Below, piece by piece: positions 16,584-24,963 of a stretch of DNA of 44,879 nucleotides. The DNA is taken from contig JAJPXE010000114.1 of the NCBI GenBank assembly GCA_021205645.1, positions 1-44,879 on the forward strand, given 5' to 3'. The notes beneath the pieces were generated by a model, which was not told the origin of the DNA, searched no databases, and was given only the letters and a program-made list of their open reading frames with translations. The position numbers and the translations under genes are program-made. Source of the DNA: Candidatus Gastranaerophilales bacterium (GTDB lineage Bacteria > Cyanobacteriota > Vampirovibrionia > Gastranaerophilales > Gastranaerophilaceae). Every line of letters starts with the position of its first letter. Positions within the stretch are counted from its first letter, which is position 1.

Positions 16584-18116
16584 TTGAAATTTTATACACT
16601 AGATGATTTGTACAAATTTTGCAAGGAAAACAATATGCAGAGTTTTAGTGCAAAGGAAGGTGGCGCTCCCCTTTCTGTACATATGCTGGAGGCTTTTGAA
16701 GTTGCTGCTGCTCCTGATTCTGATGGATTACTGCCAGTGAAGCTGCAAGCCTGCCATACTGGTGTAAATAGGAATCAGTCATTCATCTCTGGGGAGACGA
16801 TGCAAAATTGCGCGGCCAGCTTTAAAGGGCGTCCCATTCTTGGGGCCATTCATCAAACTGACACGGGAGAATATGAGTTCCACAGCCATGACATGATGAA
16901 TGTTGAAGATGATGATGGGAATGAAACTGTTGAGTATATTGAACAGCCTATTGGCGCAATCAGTGACAGCAAAGACCCGTATTTGGAGCATGATGATGCC
17001 AACGATAAGGACTACCTTGTAGTTGAGGGCAATATTTTTGAGGATTATACCAAGGCCGCTGAGATTTTACAGCGGCATCAAAGTTGCCCCTGCTCTGTTG
17101 AGATTTTGATTAACGATATGTCATGGAATGTCGAGGATGATGTTCTGGTCATCAACGATTTTTCATTTAGAGGAGTGACTATTCTCGGCTATGAGCAGGA
17201 TGGTGTAACTCCCATTCAAGAAGGAATGCAGGGGTCGAATATAAAGATTCAAACCAATTCCGAGAAGAAAGGAGGAGAGATGAAGATGTCTGTTTTTGAG
17301 CAACTGCTGAAGCAATATGACGTTCAGGCAGAGGACTTGAACTTTGAGTATGCAGAGCTGTCTGACGAGGAATTAACTGAAAAGTTTAAAGCCCAGTTTG
17401 AGGCTGTCCCCGTAGAGGAGAATGAGTCTTCTGATGAAGCTACCTCAGTTGAGGATGAGGGCAGCGCCGAAGATGAAGGTGCCGATGGCGATGGTGATTC
17501 TGGCGAAGACACAACCTTTAATCGTACTTTCTCCATTGAGATTAGTCATGAGGACACTCGCAGCGCACTTTATAATCTGCTTGCCCCGATTGAGGCTGAA
17601 AATGACGATTATTTCTATATTCGTAATGTCTATGACAGTTATTTTGTAGTGGAGTCCTGGGTGACGAATAAGCTCTATAAGTGGGGCTATAGCGTTGAAG
17701 ATGCTGTTGTGTCTCTGAATGGGGAGCCGGAAGAGGTCTTTGAAATTGTGGTGAATGCCGCAGAGAAGGCTGCGCTGGAGCTGATGCGCTCTGAATATGC
17801 TGATTTAAAGGCATTTAAGCAGCAATATGATGAGGCGCAGCTTACCGCCCAAAAGGATGAAGTCTTCAATGAGTATGCGTTCCTTGAGGGCAATGAAGCC
17901 TTTGATAAGTTGAAGGAGAACGCAAAGGATTATTCTGTTGACGAGATTAAGACTCAGGTAAAGGTGATTCATTCTGATACTATTTGTGCTGGGCAAACTT
18001 TTGAGTTCGCCGCTGGCGCTCATACTCATGGCAAGAGTGTTGGAATCCTCAACAAGAGAAGCGTGGATGTTCCCGCTGAGTACAAGCCTTATGGAAGTAT
18101 CTTCGATGAGGACTAA
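16584..18116 (+). CDS. Prohead protease-scaffold fusion candidate
   Basis: About 510 residues. TTG 16584 is eight bases after GGGAGG; TTG 16578 is too close to it. The N-terminal 225 residues are a soluble beta-rich domain with conserved-looking segments (ACHTGVNRNQSFIS, FKGRPILGAIHQ, YLVVEGNIFEDYTKAAEIL, CPCSVEILINDMSW). Its place and content fit a prohead protease-like domain, but I cannot name the catalytic residues. The C-terminal 280 residues are acidic and helical (SSDEATSVEDEGSAEDEG), typical of scaffolds. A strong internal ribosome site at 17268-17275 probably produces the scaffold alone. It precedes the capsid genes. Confidence 0.6.
   Translation: MKFYTLDDLYKFCKENNMQSFSAKEGGAPLSVHMLEAFEVAAAPDSDGLLPVKLQACHTGVNRNQSFISGETMQNCAASFKGRPILGAIHQTDTGEYEFHSHDMMNVEDDDGNETVEYIEQPIGAISDSKDPYLEHDDANDKDYLVVEGNIFEDYTKAAEILQRHQSCPCSVEILINDMSWNVEDDVLVINDFSFRGVTILGYEQDGVTPIQEGMQGSNIKIQTNSEKKGGEMKMSVFEQLLKQYDVQAEDLNFEYAELSDEELTEKFKAQFEAVPVEENESSDEATSVEDEGSAEDEGADGDGDSGEDTTFNRTFSIEISHEDTRSALYNLLAPIEAENDDYFYIRNVYDSYFVVESWVTNKLYKWGYSVEDAVVSLNGEPEEVFEIVVNAAEKAALELMRSEYADLKAFKQQYDEAQLTAQKDEVFNEYAFLEGNEAFDKLKENAKDYSVDEIKTQVKVIHSDTICAGQTFEFAAGAHTHGKSVGILNKRSVDVPAEYKPYGSIFDED
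17280..18116 (+). CDS. Nested scaffold protein from an internal start
   Basis: Same frame as the larger gene. AAAGGAGG (17268-17275) lies before ATG 17280 (4 bases) and ATG 17286 (10 bases). The product, about 276-278 residues, begins MKMSVFEQLLKQYDVQ, which reads like a natural N-terminus and starts a new acidic, helical scaffold-like domain. This copies the lambda C/Nu3 layout, in which a protease and its C-terminal scaffold are both made from one gene. The internal start is seen directly; the role is inferred. Confidence 0.6.
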   Translation: MKMSVFEQLLKQYDVQAEDLNFEYAELSDEELTEKFKAQFEAVPVEENESSDEATSVEDEGSAEDEGADGDGDSGEDTTFNRTFSIEISHEDTRSALYNLLAPIEAENDDYFYIRNVYDSYFVVESWVTNKLYKWGYSVEDAVVSLNGEPEEVFEIVVNAAEKAALELMRSEYADLKAFKQQYDEAQLTAQKDEVFNEYAFLEGNEAFDKLKENAKDYSVDEIKTQVKVIHSDTICAGQTFEFAAGAHTHGKSVGILNKRSVDVPAEYKPYGSIFDED

Positions 18117-18179
18117 AGAATTTAAAAATTTGCGCGACTGCGCTTTTATATTTTATTTTAAGAAAGGATGAAATAAGTT

Positions 18180-18692
18180 ATGGCTAATGTGTTTGACAAT
18201 TATGTGGGCGAGCAGCACATTGTTTGCGAGTCTAGCCTGCTGAAAGCCACTTCTTGCGGCCATATCCTGTCTATGATTGCTCATAAGGACATGGATAATG
18301 GCACCATTGTTACCCGTGGCGATTGGGTCGAAGACCAGGTGTTTAATTCTGCGGATTATTCTGATGGTGACAAGCCCTATCTGGTTCTGACTACTCCCAT
18401 TGCGTATAACAGTGACCGCACTCTGTATCAGGATGAGTGCTATTTCTACAATGCTGAGGGCGAGGTCATGCGTTGTTATGAGCTGGTCGTGGACGATATT
18501 TTCACCGTCTCCGAGGAAGCTATTACTGCTCTGGCCGACGAGCCTGTTGCTGGCAACTATGTGACCGTTTCTGATGGCCTGTATGTCGAGTCTGAGGCTG
18601 AGGGCAGCGGTGGTTTAAGCTGCCAGATTCTGGAAAAGGTTGCTTATACCAATTACAATGCCTATCGCCTTCATGTGCGTTCTGTGGGCTAA
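18180..18692 (+). CDS. Probable capsid decoration or stabilising protein
   Basis: 170 residues between scaffold and major capsid genes, the usual site of a decoration protein. The sequence is beta-rich with no membrane segments. Codon use is strongly biased (many GCT, CTG, GGC, GTG), as in the capsid and tail tube genes, which suggests very high expression. ATG is preceded by AAAGGATG. A small GCGC hairpin lies just upstream (about 18134-18145). Function is from position only. Confidence 0.6.
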   Translation: MANVFDNYVGEQHIVCESSLLKATSCGHILSMIAHKDMDNGTIVTRGDWVEDQVFNSADYSDGDKPYLVLTTPIAYNSDRTLYQDECYFYNAEGEVMRCYELVVDDIFTVSEEAITALADEPVAGNYVTVSDGLYVESEAEGSGGLSCQILEKVAYTNYNAYRLHVRSVG

Positions 18693-18718
18693 TTTTTTGA
18701 GAAAGGAGGAAACGATTT

Positions 18719-19807
18719 ATGTCTAAATTTATGAGTTTTGATGCTTCTGTCCGTAATGTGTTCAAGGACGATGAGGCTAATTATAAGGACTTCCAAAAGC
18801 TGATGCGGGATGCCGCCAACAAGAATGTTGAGGGCTATTCCGAGAAGGAAGCGAATGAGAAGATTTCTGCCATTTTCCTGAAGGTGATTGGCTGCGATAA
18901 GAACTCCAGCCGCAGGGAGATTCGTAAGGCTATTCGCCGCAATCAGGTTGCTATTTATGACCTGCTTGAGGAGACGATTGACGACCTGCTGGTGAGCGGT
19001 TGGGATGACGACCCGTTTATGCGTGAGTGGGTTGAGGTTCGTAACCTGGCACTGGGAGATAAGAATGAATTTTATGTAGAGGATTCTTCTGTGTTGTCTG
19101 TTATGCGTGTCAGCGGCAACCACCACGATATAATTCGTCAGCGTCTTGGCCGTGGGAAGGCGTTCACTGTCGAGACTTCCTGGCTGGCTATTAAGGTTTA
19201 TGCCGAGTATGAGCGTATTGCCACTGGCATCGAGTCCATGGCGCAGTTCTCTATTAAGATTACTGAGGCTTTTAATCAGTATCTTAATCAGGCAATCTAT
19301 GATGCTCTGATGGAGGTTGGCGAGACGCTTGGCACCCAATTCTATAAAACGAGTGCGCTGGACGATACTACCAAGGAAACTCTGCGTACTCTGTGCATGG
19401 ATGTCTCTATCGCCACTGGTCAACCGGTTGCCATTCTTGGCACTCGTGTTGCTCTTGGTTCTGTATTTGACCTTACTGGTGTTGATTGGTTTAGCAATGA
19501 CATGAAGAATGAGATGTACACCACTGGGAAGATGGCGTATTTCGAAGGAATCCCCCTCGTGGAAATTAAACAGGGCTTCAAGAAGAATGATACCACCCAG
19601 TATCTGATTAGCAATACTACGCTTTTCATTATGCCGATTAGTGCCGAGAAGATGATTAAGTTGGTCTATGAGGGCGATACTCAGATGTATACGATTCACG
19701 ACCCTGATACAAATGTTGACCTTACAGAAAGCACGGAAGTTTTGGAGAAAATTGGCATTGGAATTGTTACCAATCAAAAGTTCGGAATTTGGGAAATTGT
19801 TGCCTAA
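18719..19807 (+). CDS. Major capsid protein
   Basis: 362 residues, right after the decoration-like gene, with a strong AAAGGAGG site. The size, the helical N-terminal arm, the long central helix region (SMAQFSIKITEAFNQYLNQ), a GQPVAILGTRVAL segment and a beta-rich C-terminus (KMAYFEGIPLVEIKQGF, TTLFIMPIS) match an HK97-fold major capsid protein. The codon bias is extreme. This creates a 362-residue antisense open frame that is not a gene. Confidence 0.8.
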   Translation: MSKFMSFDASVRNVFKDDEANYKDFQKLMRDAANKNVEGYSEKEANEKISAIFLKVIGCDKNSSRREIRKAIRRNQVAIYDLLEETIDDLLVSGWDDDPFMREWVEVRNLALGDKNEFYVEDSSVLSVMRVSGNHHDIIRQRLGRGKAFTVETSWLAIKVYAEYERIATGIESMAQFSIKITEAFNQYLNQAIYDALMEVGETLGTQFYKTSALDDTTKETLRTLCMDVSIATGQPVAILGTRVALGSVFDLTGVDWFSNDMKNEMYTTGKMAYFEGIPLVEIKQGFKKNDTTQYLISNTTLFIMPISAEKMIKLVYEGDTQMYTIHDPDTNVDLTESTEVLEKIGIGIVTNQKFGIWEIVA

Positions 19808-19850
19808 TTTTAGAGCTTTTTAAGCTATTTTAACATAAGGAGACGTTATT

Positions 19851-20039
19851 ATGAAGTTGTATGTTTGTAGAGGAAAGCGGCAAGCCAATTATTTTTTGGA
19901 CTATGGCTGCAAACTAATTCGTATTGATTGTGACAAGACAGCAAAGGGGTATCTTGTCTTTATCTTTCACTGGAATGGCGCACTTGATGCTGCGTTAAAG
20001 TCATGGGAGACAGATAAAGACACCTATTTGATTTCTTGA
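19851..20039 (+). CDS. Small hypothetical protein, DUF5659-like
   Basis: 62 residues; ATG after AAGGAGACG. RQANYFLDYGCKLIRIDC...YLVFIFHWNGALDAALKSW has the small alpha-beta layout seen in three other small proteins here, with the F-x-F strand followed by a helix with a tryptophan. It sits just after the capsid gene. Function unknown. Confidence 0.6.
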   Translation: MKLYVCRGKRQANYFLDYGCKLIRIDCDKTAKGYLVFIFHWNGALDAALKSWETDKDTYLIS

Positions 20040-20059
20040 GTTTGAAGGAGGATAAAGTT

Positions 20060-20869
20060 ATGGGAGAAGTTTGTAACATTCTTCATGAATCTGGAATCTA
20101 TTCAATTGAGTGTTTGATAAACGGTAAAAAGTACATCGGACAATCGATAGATATGAAGAAAAGAGTCATACAGCATAGATGCGATTTAAGACGACATGAC
20201 CATATGAACGAAGATTTACAGTCGGATTGGGATGAGTATGGGGAAGGAAATTTTAGTTTTGACGTATTGGAAAAATGTGAAATTTCTGAATTGGATAATA
20301 AAGAACGATTTTATATTGGTTGTTGCAAATCAAATCTTATTGAGTTTGGATATAATATTGAGGCTGGTGGAATTTGCCCTGGCCCAATGTGCGACAGAAC
20401 AAAAGAGAAACAGTCAAAAGTACAGACTGGAAAAGTCCGTACAGATGAGACAAGAAAGCGCCTTTCTGAATCTCATTTAGGAGAGAAAAATTCTATGTAT
20501 GGGAAGCATCATACAGACGAAACAAAAAAGAAAATCTCTGAAAATCGTCGTCCAGTGCGAGGCAAAGACTATCCTAATTATGGTAAGCATTTTTCTGAGG
20601 AGACGAGGGCTAAACTTAGTGCTTCTCATATTGGAAAAAACACTGGAGCAAGCCATCCTCGTCATCATTCTATCTATTGCCCAGAGTTGGATGAGTATTT
20701 TGATACAATTACTGCGGCGACACGGAAATATGGAGTTTCTGATGCACATATCAGTAGCTGCTTGTCTGGAACAAGAAAATCCGCTGGCAAACATCCCATA
20801 ACTGGAGAAAAATTACATTGGCTTGACGCCAAAACTGGTACAAACAATTTGCAACAACTTGAAAATTGA
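20060..20869 (+). CDS. Free-standing GIY-YIG homing endonuclease
   Basis: About 269 residues from ATG 20060, behind AAGGAGG. The catalytic domain is N-terminal: SGIYSIECLINGKKYIGQS (the GIY and YIG strands), an arginine-containing KKRVIQHRCDL helix, and the later glutamate in LDNKERFYIG. It is followed by a row of NUMOD3-type repeats (SESHLGEKNSMYGKHHTDET, SENRR..., YGKHFSEETRAKLSASH) and a C-terminal NUMOD1-like DNA-binding unit (AATRKYGVSDAHISSCLSG). It cuts DNA site-specifically and spreads its own gene. It is not inside an intron, but the ORF-less intron at 21796 lies about 1 kb downstream. Confidence 0.92.
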   Translation: MGEVCNILHESGIYSIECLINGKKYIGQSIDMKKRVIQHRCDLRRHDHMNEDLQSDWDEYGEGNFSFDVLEKCEISELDNKERFYIGCCKSNLIEFGYNIEAGGICPGPMCDRTKEKQSKVQTGKVRTDETRKRLSESHLGEKNSMYGKHHTDETKKKISENRRPVRGKDYPNYGKHFSEETRAKLSASHIGKNTGASHPRHHSIYCPELDEYFDTITAATRKYGVSDAHISSCLSGTRKSAGKHPITGEKLHWLDAKTGTNNLQQLEN

Positions 20870-20888
20870 TTAAAAGGAGTAAAAAGAA

Positions 20889-21470
20889 ATGCCTAGAGCA
20901 AAGAAAGTTGATACAGAAACCGCAGAGATTGTAGAGGGAACCGCAACTGTAACTACGACTCCTGCCATCGTGGAGTCTACTCCCGTTGTGGAGAAGCCCG
21001 CCGCTAAGAAGACTCGCCGTAAGTTTGCACAGGATGACCCTATTCTGTGTCGTTCAGTGACATATGGGGAGCTTTTGCTTCCTGGTAAGAAGTCCAAGCT
21101 GCTTTACACTTTCGCCAATTACGGAGACACGACTGAGGTTGAGTTCCAGGATTTGCAGGCGCTTCGTAGCACAAAATCCAAATATCTCAATATGCCGTAT
21201 TTTGTAATTGAAGATGAGGAACTGTTGGAGCAGTGGCCTGAGATGAAGGCTATTCACGACAAGGCGGCATTGGTTGACATTAACGCTATTTTCAAGATGC
21301 CTGTCGCGCAGATGAAGAAGCGCCTGAAGGAGCTTCCGGCTGGTATGCGTGAGACGGTAAAGAATATGGCGTCTGAGAAGATTCAGAACGGCAGCCTTGA
21401 CAGTATTGCGAAAATTAACGCAATTGATGAAATCTACAATACGAATCTGAAATTCTATATCAACAATTAA
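20889..21470 (+). CDS. Hypothetical virion-associated protein, 193 aa
   Basis: The N-terminal 45 residues are low-complexity and Thr/Val/Ala-rich (ATVTTTPAIVESTPVVEKPA) with a basic end (KKTRRK), followed by a folded helical domain. Placed between the capsid genes and head-tail connectors. It could be a minor head protein or head-tail connector. Family not recognised. ATG behind AAAAGGAG. Confidence 0.6.
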   Translation: MPRAKKVDTETAEIVEGTATVTTTPAIVESTPVVEKPAAKKTRRKFAQDDPILCRSVTYGELLLPGKKSKLLYTFANYGDTTEVEFQDLQALRSTKSKYLNMPYFVIEDEELLEQWPEMKAIHDKAALVDINAIFKMPVAQMKKRLKELPAGMRETVKNMASEKIQNGSLDSIAKINAIDEIYNTNLKFYINN

Positions 21471-21488
21471 TATAGGGGAGCTGGTTAA

Positions 21489-21795
21489 ATGGCAACACCC
21501 TACACTACTGTATACAACCGGTTCCTTCAAAAATGTACAGATTTTAATCTCGCAGAAACGGATGACAACGCCTTAAATGAGATGTTGTTTTCGTGGATGC
21601 AGAGTGCGATAGTCAACACACGCCCTTGCCAGCATGATTTATCTGACAGGGATGATGAGATAATGGAATTTACCGATACCTTGTCTGACCTTGAGATAGA
21701 GATTCTGGCAATGGGCATGGTTGACGCTTGGCTTGACCAATATTTGAACTCTACCGAAAATGTACTGCAATTCATTGGCGGCAAAGAGGAAAAAT
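21489..21795 (+). CDS. Head-tail connector-like protein, exon 1
   Basis: Codes for residues 1-102 and the first base of codon 103. The joined product (21489-21795 plus 22156-22274) is 141 residues. Helical, acidic, soluble (DLSDLEIEILAMGMVDAWLDQYL) and ending ENVLQFIGGKEEK at the junction. Its position between capsid and neck genes suggests a connector or head-completion protein. Without splicing the frame reads into intron sequence and stops at 21917, giving a 142-residue product with an unrelated C-terminus. Confidence 0.65.
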
Positions 21796-22155
21796 TAAGA
21801 AGATTAGTTCGTTGCATACGGAAACGGTGCAATGTATTTCTTCGGATAAGCTGGGAACTCCTGAGAGCCACAACGCTACAGCGGAAAGATGAAAAATGTT
21901 TATATGCGACAGCCTGAAAAGTTTGTGGATTGGACAATCAGCCGGGAAGCGGCGAATAGCTGCGCCCTCAACGACTAGAGCTGTGATGCTCGTAGGGGCA
22001 AGTGCCTCGAAGTGAAGAACTCCTAAGTTTTGTGCTGATGTATGGCACAAAATATGGTGAATGATATAGTCTATGCTTACATGAAAGTGTGAGAAAGGGT
22101 GTGAATAAACACTACCCCTTGCGCGGATTAACGCCCCGCGTGAGTAATATTACAG
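21796..22155 (+). ncRNA. Group I intron in the connector gene
   Basis: 360 bases without a gene. Consensus core elements are visible: Q-like GGACAATCAGCCGGG near 21938, R element CTCAACGACTAGAG (P7 5' strand GACTA 21973-21977), and S element GATATAGTC (P7 3' strand TAGTC 22067-22071). P1 pairs the exon end GAGGAAAAAT (21786-21795) with GTATTTCTTC (21834-21843), with the hallmark U.G pair at the splice site and one mismatch. It ends in G at 22155. Splicing gives GGKEEK-YYSQANHL in frame. Confidence 0.88.
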
Positions 22156-22274
22156 ATTACAGTCAAGCTAATCACCTCGCAGAGCTGCGAGAGTTAAAAA
22201 ATGAAAACTTGAGAAGAATGAACCGTTTGCATAACTATTATACTTACACTAATAGTTCATATTTTAGTAGTTAG
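22156..22274 (+). CDS. Head-tail connector-like protein, exon 2
   Basis: The last 39 residues: YYSQANHLAELRELK, then a helical KNENLRRMNRLHNYYTYTN tail ending in SSYFSS. The long helix with charged heptads, following the helical exon 1, looks continuous with it. The SQANHL start has no start codon of its own, which supports that this is a second exon and not a separate gene. Confidence 0.65.
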
Positions 22275-22286
22275 GCGGTGCTTTAA

Positions 22287-22595
22287 ATGTATTTTAAATA
22301 CGGCGAAGTATCGTCTAAGCAGATAAAACAAGAGAAAGATTATTTTCAATCAGCAATTTTTAAACTTTTGCCGTACAAACAGGAAAAATACGAATACCTG
22401 GACGGATATTTTGAGTCGCTGCTGCAAAGGCTGGGCGGCTTTAATACTTTATCGGGGAATCAGCCCGTAGTTGTAACCATTATGAGTTTGCTGGAGTTTG
22501 CAAGGACAGAGAACGACTTTGTGAAGTATCGCAAGGCTGTTCTTGATGCCTGTGGGCTTGTGCAGCAGATACAGGATGGTGATTCCTATGTATGA
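22287..22595 (+). CDS. Hypothetical head-tail protein, 102 aa
   Basis: 102 residues, helical and soluble (EKYEYLDGYFESLLQRLGGF, VVTIMSLLEFARTENDFVKYRKAVLDACG). The stop overlaps the start of the next gene (ATGTATGA), so the two are coupled. The position between connector and closure genes suggests a neck component. Family not recognised. Confidence 0.6.
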   Translation: MYFKYGEVSSKQIKQEKDYFQSAIFKLLPYKQEKYEYLDGYFESLLQRLGGFNTLSGNQPVVVTIMSLLEFARTENDFVKYRKAVLDACGLVQQIQDGDSYV

Positions 22596-23685
22596 TTCTT
22601 TTAGAAACAGAATGCACACTTACGGGAAAACTGATGGTATGGCGAGAGTAAGGCAATCTGAGTTGATTATGGACGCCAGTTTTACTCGTGATACTGCCTG
22701 CAAGAAGGTATATGTTAAATGGGTAGAGAGCGGGCTTCCAGAAATTGACAAGAGTATTGATAAACCTGTTGACGCTAAATTCAATCCAAAATCGTATCAC
22801 ACAATTACAGGAGACGAAGTTGCCTATCTGCTTCAGTTCAGGAAGAAGGATTTGCTGACAAACGACCAGATTAAGGTTGGCTCATATGTATATATCCCGA
22901 ATGAATTTGGGCAATGGGAATGGTGGCTTATTGCACATTATGATGATAGGTCACAGTTTAGGCAGTTTTCAATTTTGAAGTGTTTGTGGACTTATAAATG
23001 GGTGAGCGAGGTTGAGGGGAATCGTGTGATTCATACTTGCCTGGGCGCACCGAGAAAACAAAATAGTTATAATAGCGGCGTGTGGTATGACACTTACACC
23101 CAAACCACCGAGAATCAGGACGTTGCCTGGTTTCCGACGAATAACGATACGATAACGCTTATGTATGATACACGATTTTTAAAATCCGACCCTAGGAGGG
23201 CACAGCCTATCTCATGGTCAGTAACCAAATTGGAAGATGCTGTTCCTGCTGGTTTAACTAAAGTAACTCTGGCACAAGATGCCTATGACGAGGCAAAGGA
23301 TAACGCAGAGCTTATGATTGCGAATTATTATGCAAATGTTACTACTCCCGTAGACAAGGCTATGCCAAAGAAAGAGATTGCAATTGTATGCAAGGGAACC
23401 CGTGCCGTAAGCGCTGGCGGCGGCTATAAGCAGTTTACTGCCGAAGTATATTCAGATGGTGAATTGATTGATGTGGCCCAAGAGGGCGTTGAAGTTCAAT
23501 GGGTTGTATCGTTCCCAGAAGGGGATGAAACCAAATTCGAGTGTATAGCAGACGGAGACACATTATCAATTAAATGCCTCCCCTATTACGCTTTGATTGG
23601 CAGCACATTTACTATCACTGCCACAGCCACAGTTGATGGCGTAGAGGCTACAGATACGATAACAGTGGAGGTGACTGGAACATGA
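22588..23685 (+). CDS. Head-closure-like protein with C-terminal Ig-like domain
   Basis: About 365 residues from ATG 22588; earlier in-frame starts lie inside the previous gene. The first 210 residues (YGKTDGMARVRQSELIMDASF, VGSYVYIPNEFGQWEWWLIAHYDD) look like a beta-barrel head-closure protein. The last 90 residues (KEIAIVCKGTRAVSAGGGYKQFTAEVY... to TITVEVTGT) form a Big/Ig-like beta-sandwich, often exposed on virions and able to bind host surface or mucus sugars. Fusion of an Ig-like domain to a neck protein is unusual. Confidence 0.6.
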   Translation: MYDSFRNRMHTYGKTDGMARVRQSELIMDASFTRDTACKKVYVKWVESGLPEIDKSIDKPVDAKFNPKSYHTITGDEVAYLLQFRKKDLLTNDQIKVGSYVYIPNEFGQWEWWLIAHYDDRSQFRQFSILKCLWTYKWVSEVEGNRVIHTCLGAPRKQNSYNSGVWYDTYTQTTENQDVAWFPTNNDTITLMYDTRFLKSDPRRAQPISWSVTKLEDAVPAGLTKVTLAQDAYDEAKDNAELMIANYYANVTTPVDKAMPKKEIAIVCKGTRAVSAGGGYKQFTAEVYSDGELIDVAQEGVEVQWVVSFPEGDETKFECIADGDTLSIKCLPYYALIGSTFTITATATVDGVEATDTITVEVTGT

Positions 23686-24203
23686 TACGAGATATTCAAA
23701 AAGTTGACGATGACATTATCACTATGAAACGCAAAATCAAGCAGATTCTATTGGCAGACCCCGATTTAATTGAGGCACTGAATAATCCTAATCTTGATGT
23801 TAATAGCCCCGATGAATATTTTAACACGAACATATTCTCGTTTATCCGTATTCCGGGCACCCAGGAAACCGTCAGGAATTTTGTCTGTTATGCAGTCAAT
23901 GATATTGAGGCTTCCGAGGCAAACTCTGTTATCAAAACACAATACATACAATTTACAGTCATCTGTCATTTATATGATATGAAAACGCAATACGGGATTG
24001 ATAGGCATGATTTATTGGCGTATATCATTAGAGATTTGTTTAACTGGACAAATGTTTTTGGACTACAATTTAAGTTGATTACGAATAAGGAGCAAATTTT
24101 TGATTCTGACTTTTATGGCCGCACACTCCAATTTGAAGCCTTGACGCCAAACTCTTTACAGAGAGGACGGGGCGACAACCTCCATGACTTTTGGGGTAGA
24201 TGA
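23682..24203 (+). CDS. Hypothetical neck or tail completion protein, 173 aa
   Basis: ATGA overlap with the previous gene. 173 residues, mixed alpha-beta, with a QTVRNFVCYAV-like core (ETVRNFVCYAVNDIE) and IQFTVICHLYD strand. Size and position fit a tail-completion or head-tail joining protein. No family signature is certain. Confidence 0.55.
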   Translation: MIRDIQKVDDDIITMKRKIKQILLADPDLIEALNNPNLDVNSPDEYFNTNIFSFIRIPGTQETVRNFVCYAVNDIEASEANSVIKTQYIQFTVICHLYDMKTQYGIDRHDLLAYIIRDLFNWTNVFGLQFKLITNKEQIFDSDFYGRTLQFEALTPNSLQRGRGDNLHDFWGR

Positions 24204-24909
24204 GCTTCAATTATACTTTGGAGACGACTATAAAATCAATGACCATATTACAATTCATCAGCCGACAGTTGGAGAAATTGTGGCTTTTGGAGAGCAGCGA
24301 TATTTTGGCATTGTCCATGCTATCACCTGTATTCCAAGTGATATGAAATCGCGGTTGGATGATTTGGGCATTGACTGGACAAAAATTAGTGACTATGAAT
24401 TGTTTCTAATGATTGCGCCAACGCTTAAACCAGAGGATACATCAATTTTGTTTGGAGATTTGGATTTTACGAAATTGAAGCAATACATCAATCAGCAGAA
24501 CAACAAAATTGTTCTTGCCGATATGGAGACGGGTTTAATTGTTGATGAAATGATATATTTGAGGATTGTAGATTACCTCCGAAAGGTGCATGGCATAAAA
24601 CCGAAGGTGGAGCGCTATGCGAATAAAATTACCAAGAAGGTTTTAATTGAGGAGGAAAGAACAAAACTCATGTATGCGGCCAAAGAGCCGTTTAAATCAT
24701 ATCTGCTTCCAATGATTTCATGCGTTAAGGTGCGCATGGGATATACCAAGGACTACATTCGGAACGAGGGGTATTATGAATTTAATAATGACCTGCAAAG
24801 GCTGTGTGTGATTATAAATACAGACCAGTTAATGGCCGGATGTTATGCTGGAACAGTAGATATGAAGAAAATCAATAAAAAAGAATTGAATTGGATGAGA
24901 GAGCTGTAG
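24184..24909 (+). CDS. Hypothetical conserved phage protein, 241 aa
   Basis: Overlaps the previous gene by 20 bases in another frame. 241 residues, soluble, with an N-terminal TIHQPTVGEIVAFGEQRYF segment and a helical C-terminus (LQRLCVIINTDQLMAGCY). The stop codon lies inside the stem of a rho-independent terminator, so it is the last gene of the neck operon. The function is unknown; just before the tail tube, it may be a tail terminator or assembly factor. Confidence 0.6.
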   Translation: MTFGVDELQLYFGDDYKINDHITIHQPTVGEIVAFGEQRYFGIVHAITCIPSDMKSRLDDLGIDWTKISDYELFLMIAPTLKPEDTSILFGDLDFTKLKQYINQQNNKIVLADMETGLIVDEMIYLRIVDYLRKVHGIKPKVERYANKITKKVLIEEERTKLMYAAKEPFKSYLLPMISCVKVRMGYTKDYIRNEGYYEFNNDLQRLCVIINTDQLMAGCYAGTVDMKKINKKELNWMREL

Positions 24910-24930
24910 CCGCTGGCGCAGCTCTTTTTA
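24900..24930 (+). terminator. Terminator overlapping a stop codon
   Basis: AGAGCTG (24900-24906) pairs with CAGCTCT (24919-24925) and is followed by TTTTA. The 5' arm lies within the last codons of the upstream gene. It separates the neck genes from the highly expressed tail tube gene. Confidence 0.75.
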
Positions 24931-24963
24931 TAATATTATGAAATTTTTTTTGGAGGGAATAAT

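Noticed and set aside
18689..19777. 362-residue open frame on the - strand across the capsid gene
   Set aside because: It mirrors the capsid gene in length and arises from its codon bias; no ribosome site or recognisable motif.
22089..22274. Separate 61-residue gene
   Set aside because: Its first 22 codons are intron sequence; the rest is exon 2 of the connector-like gene.
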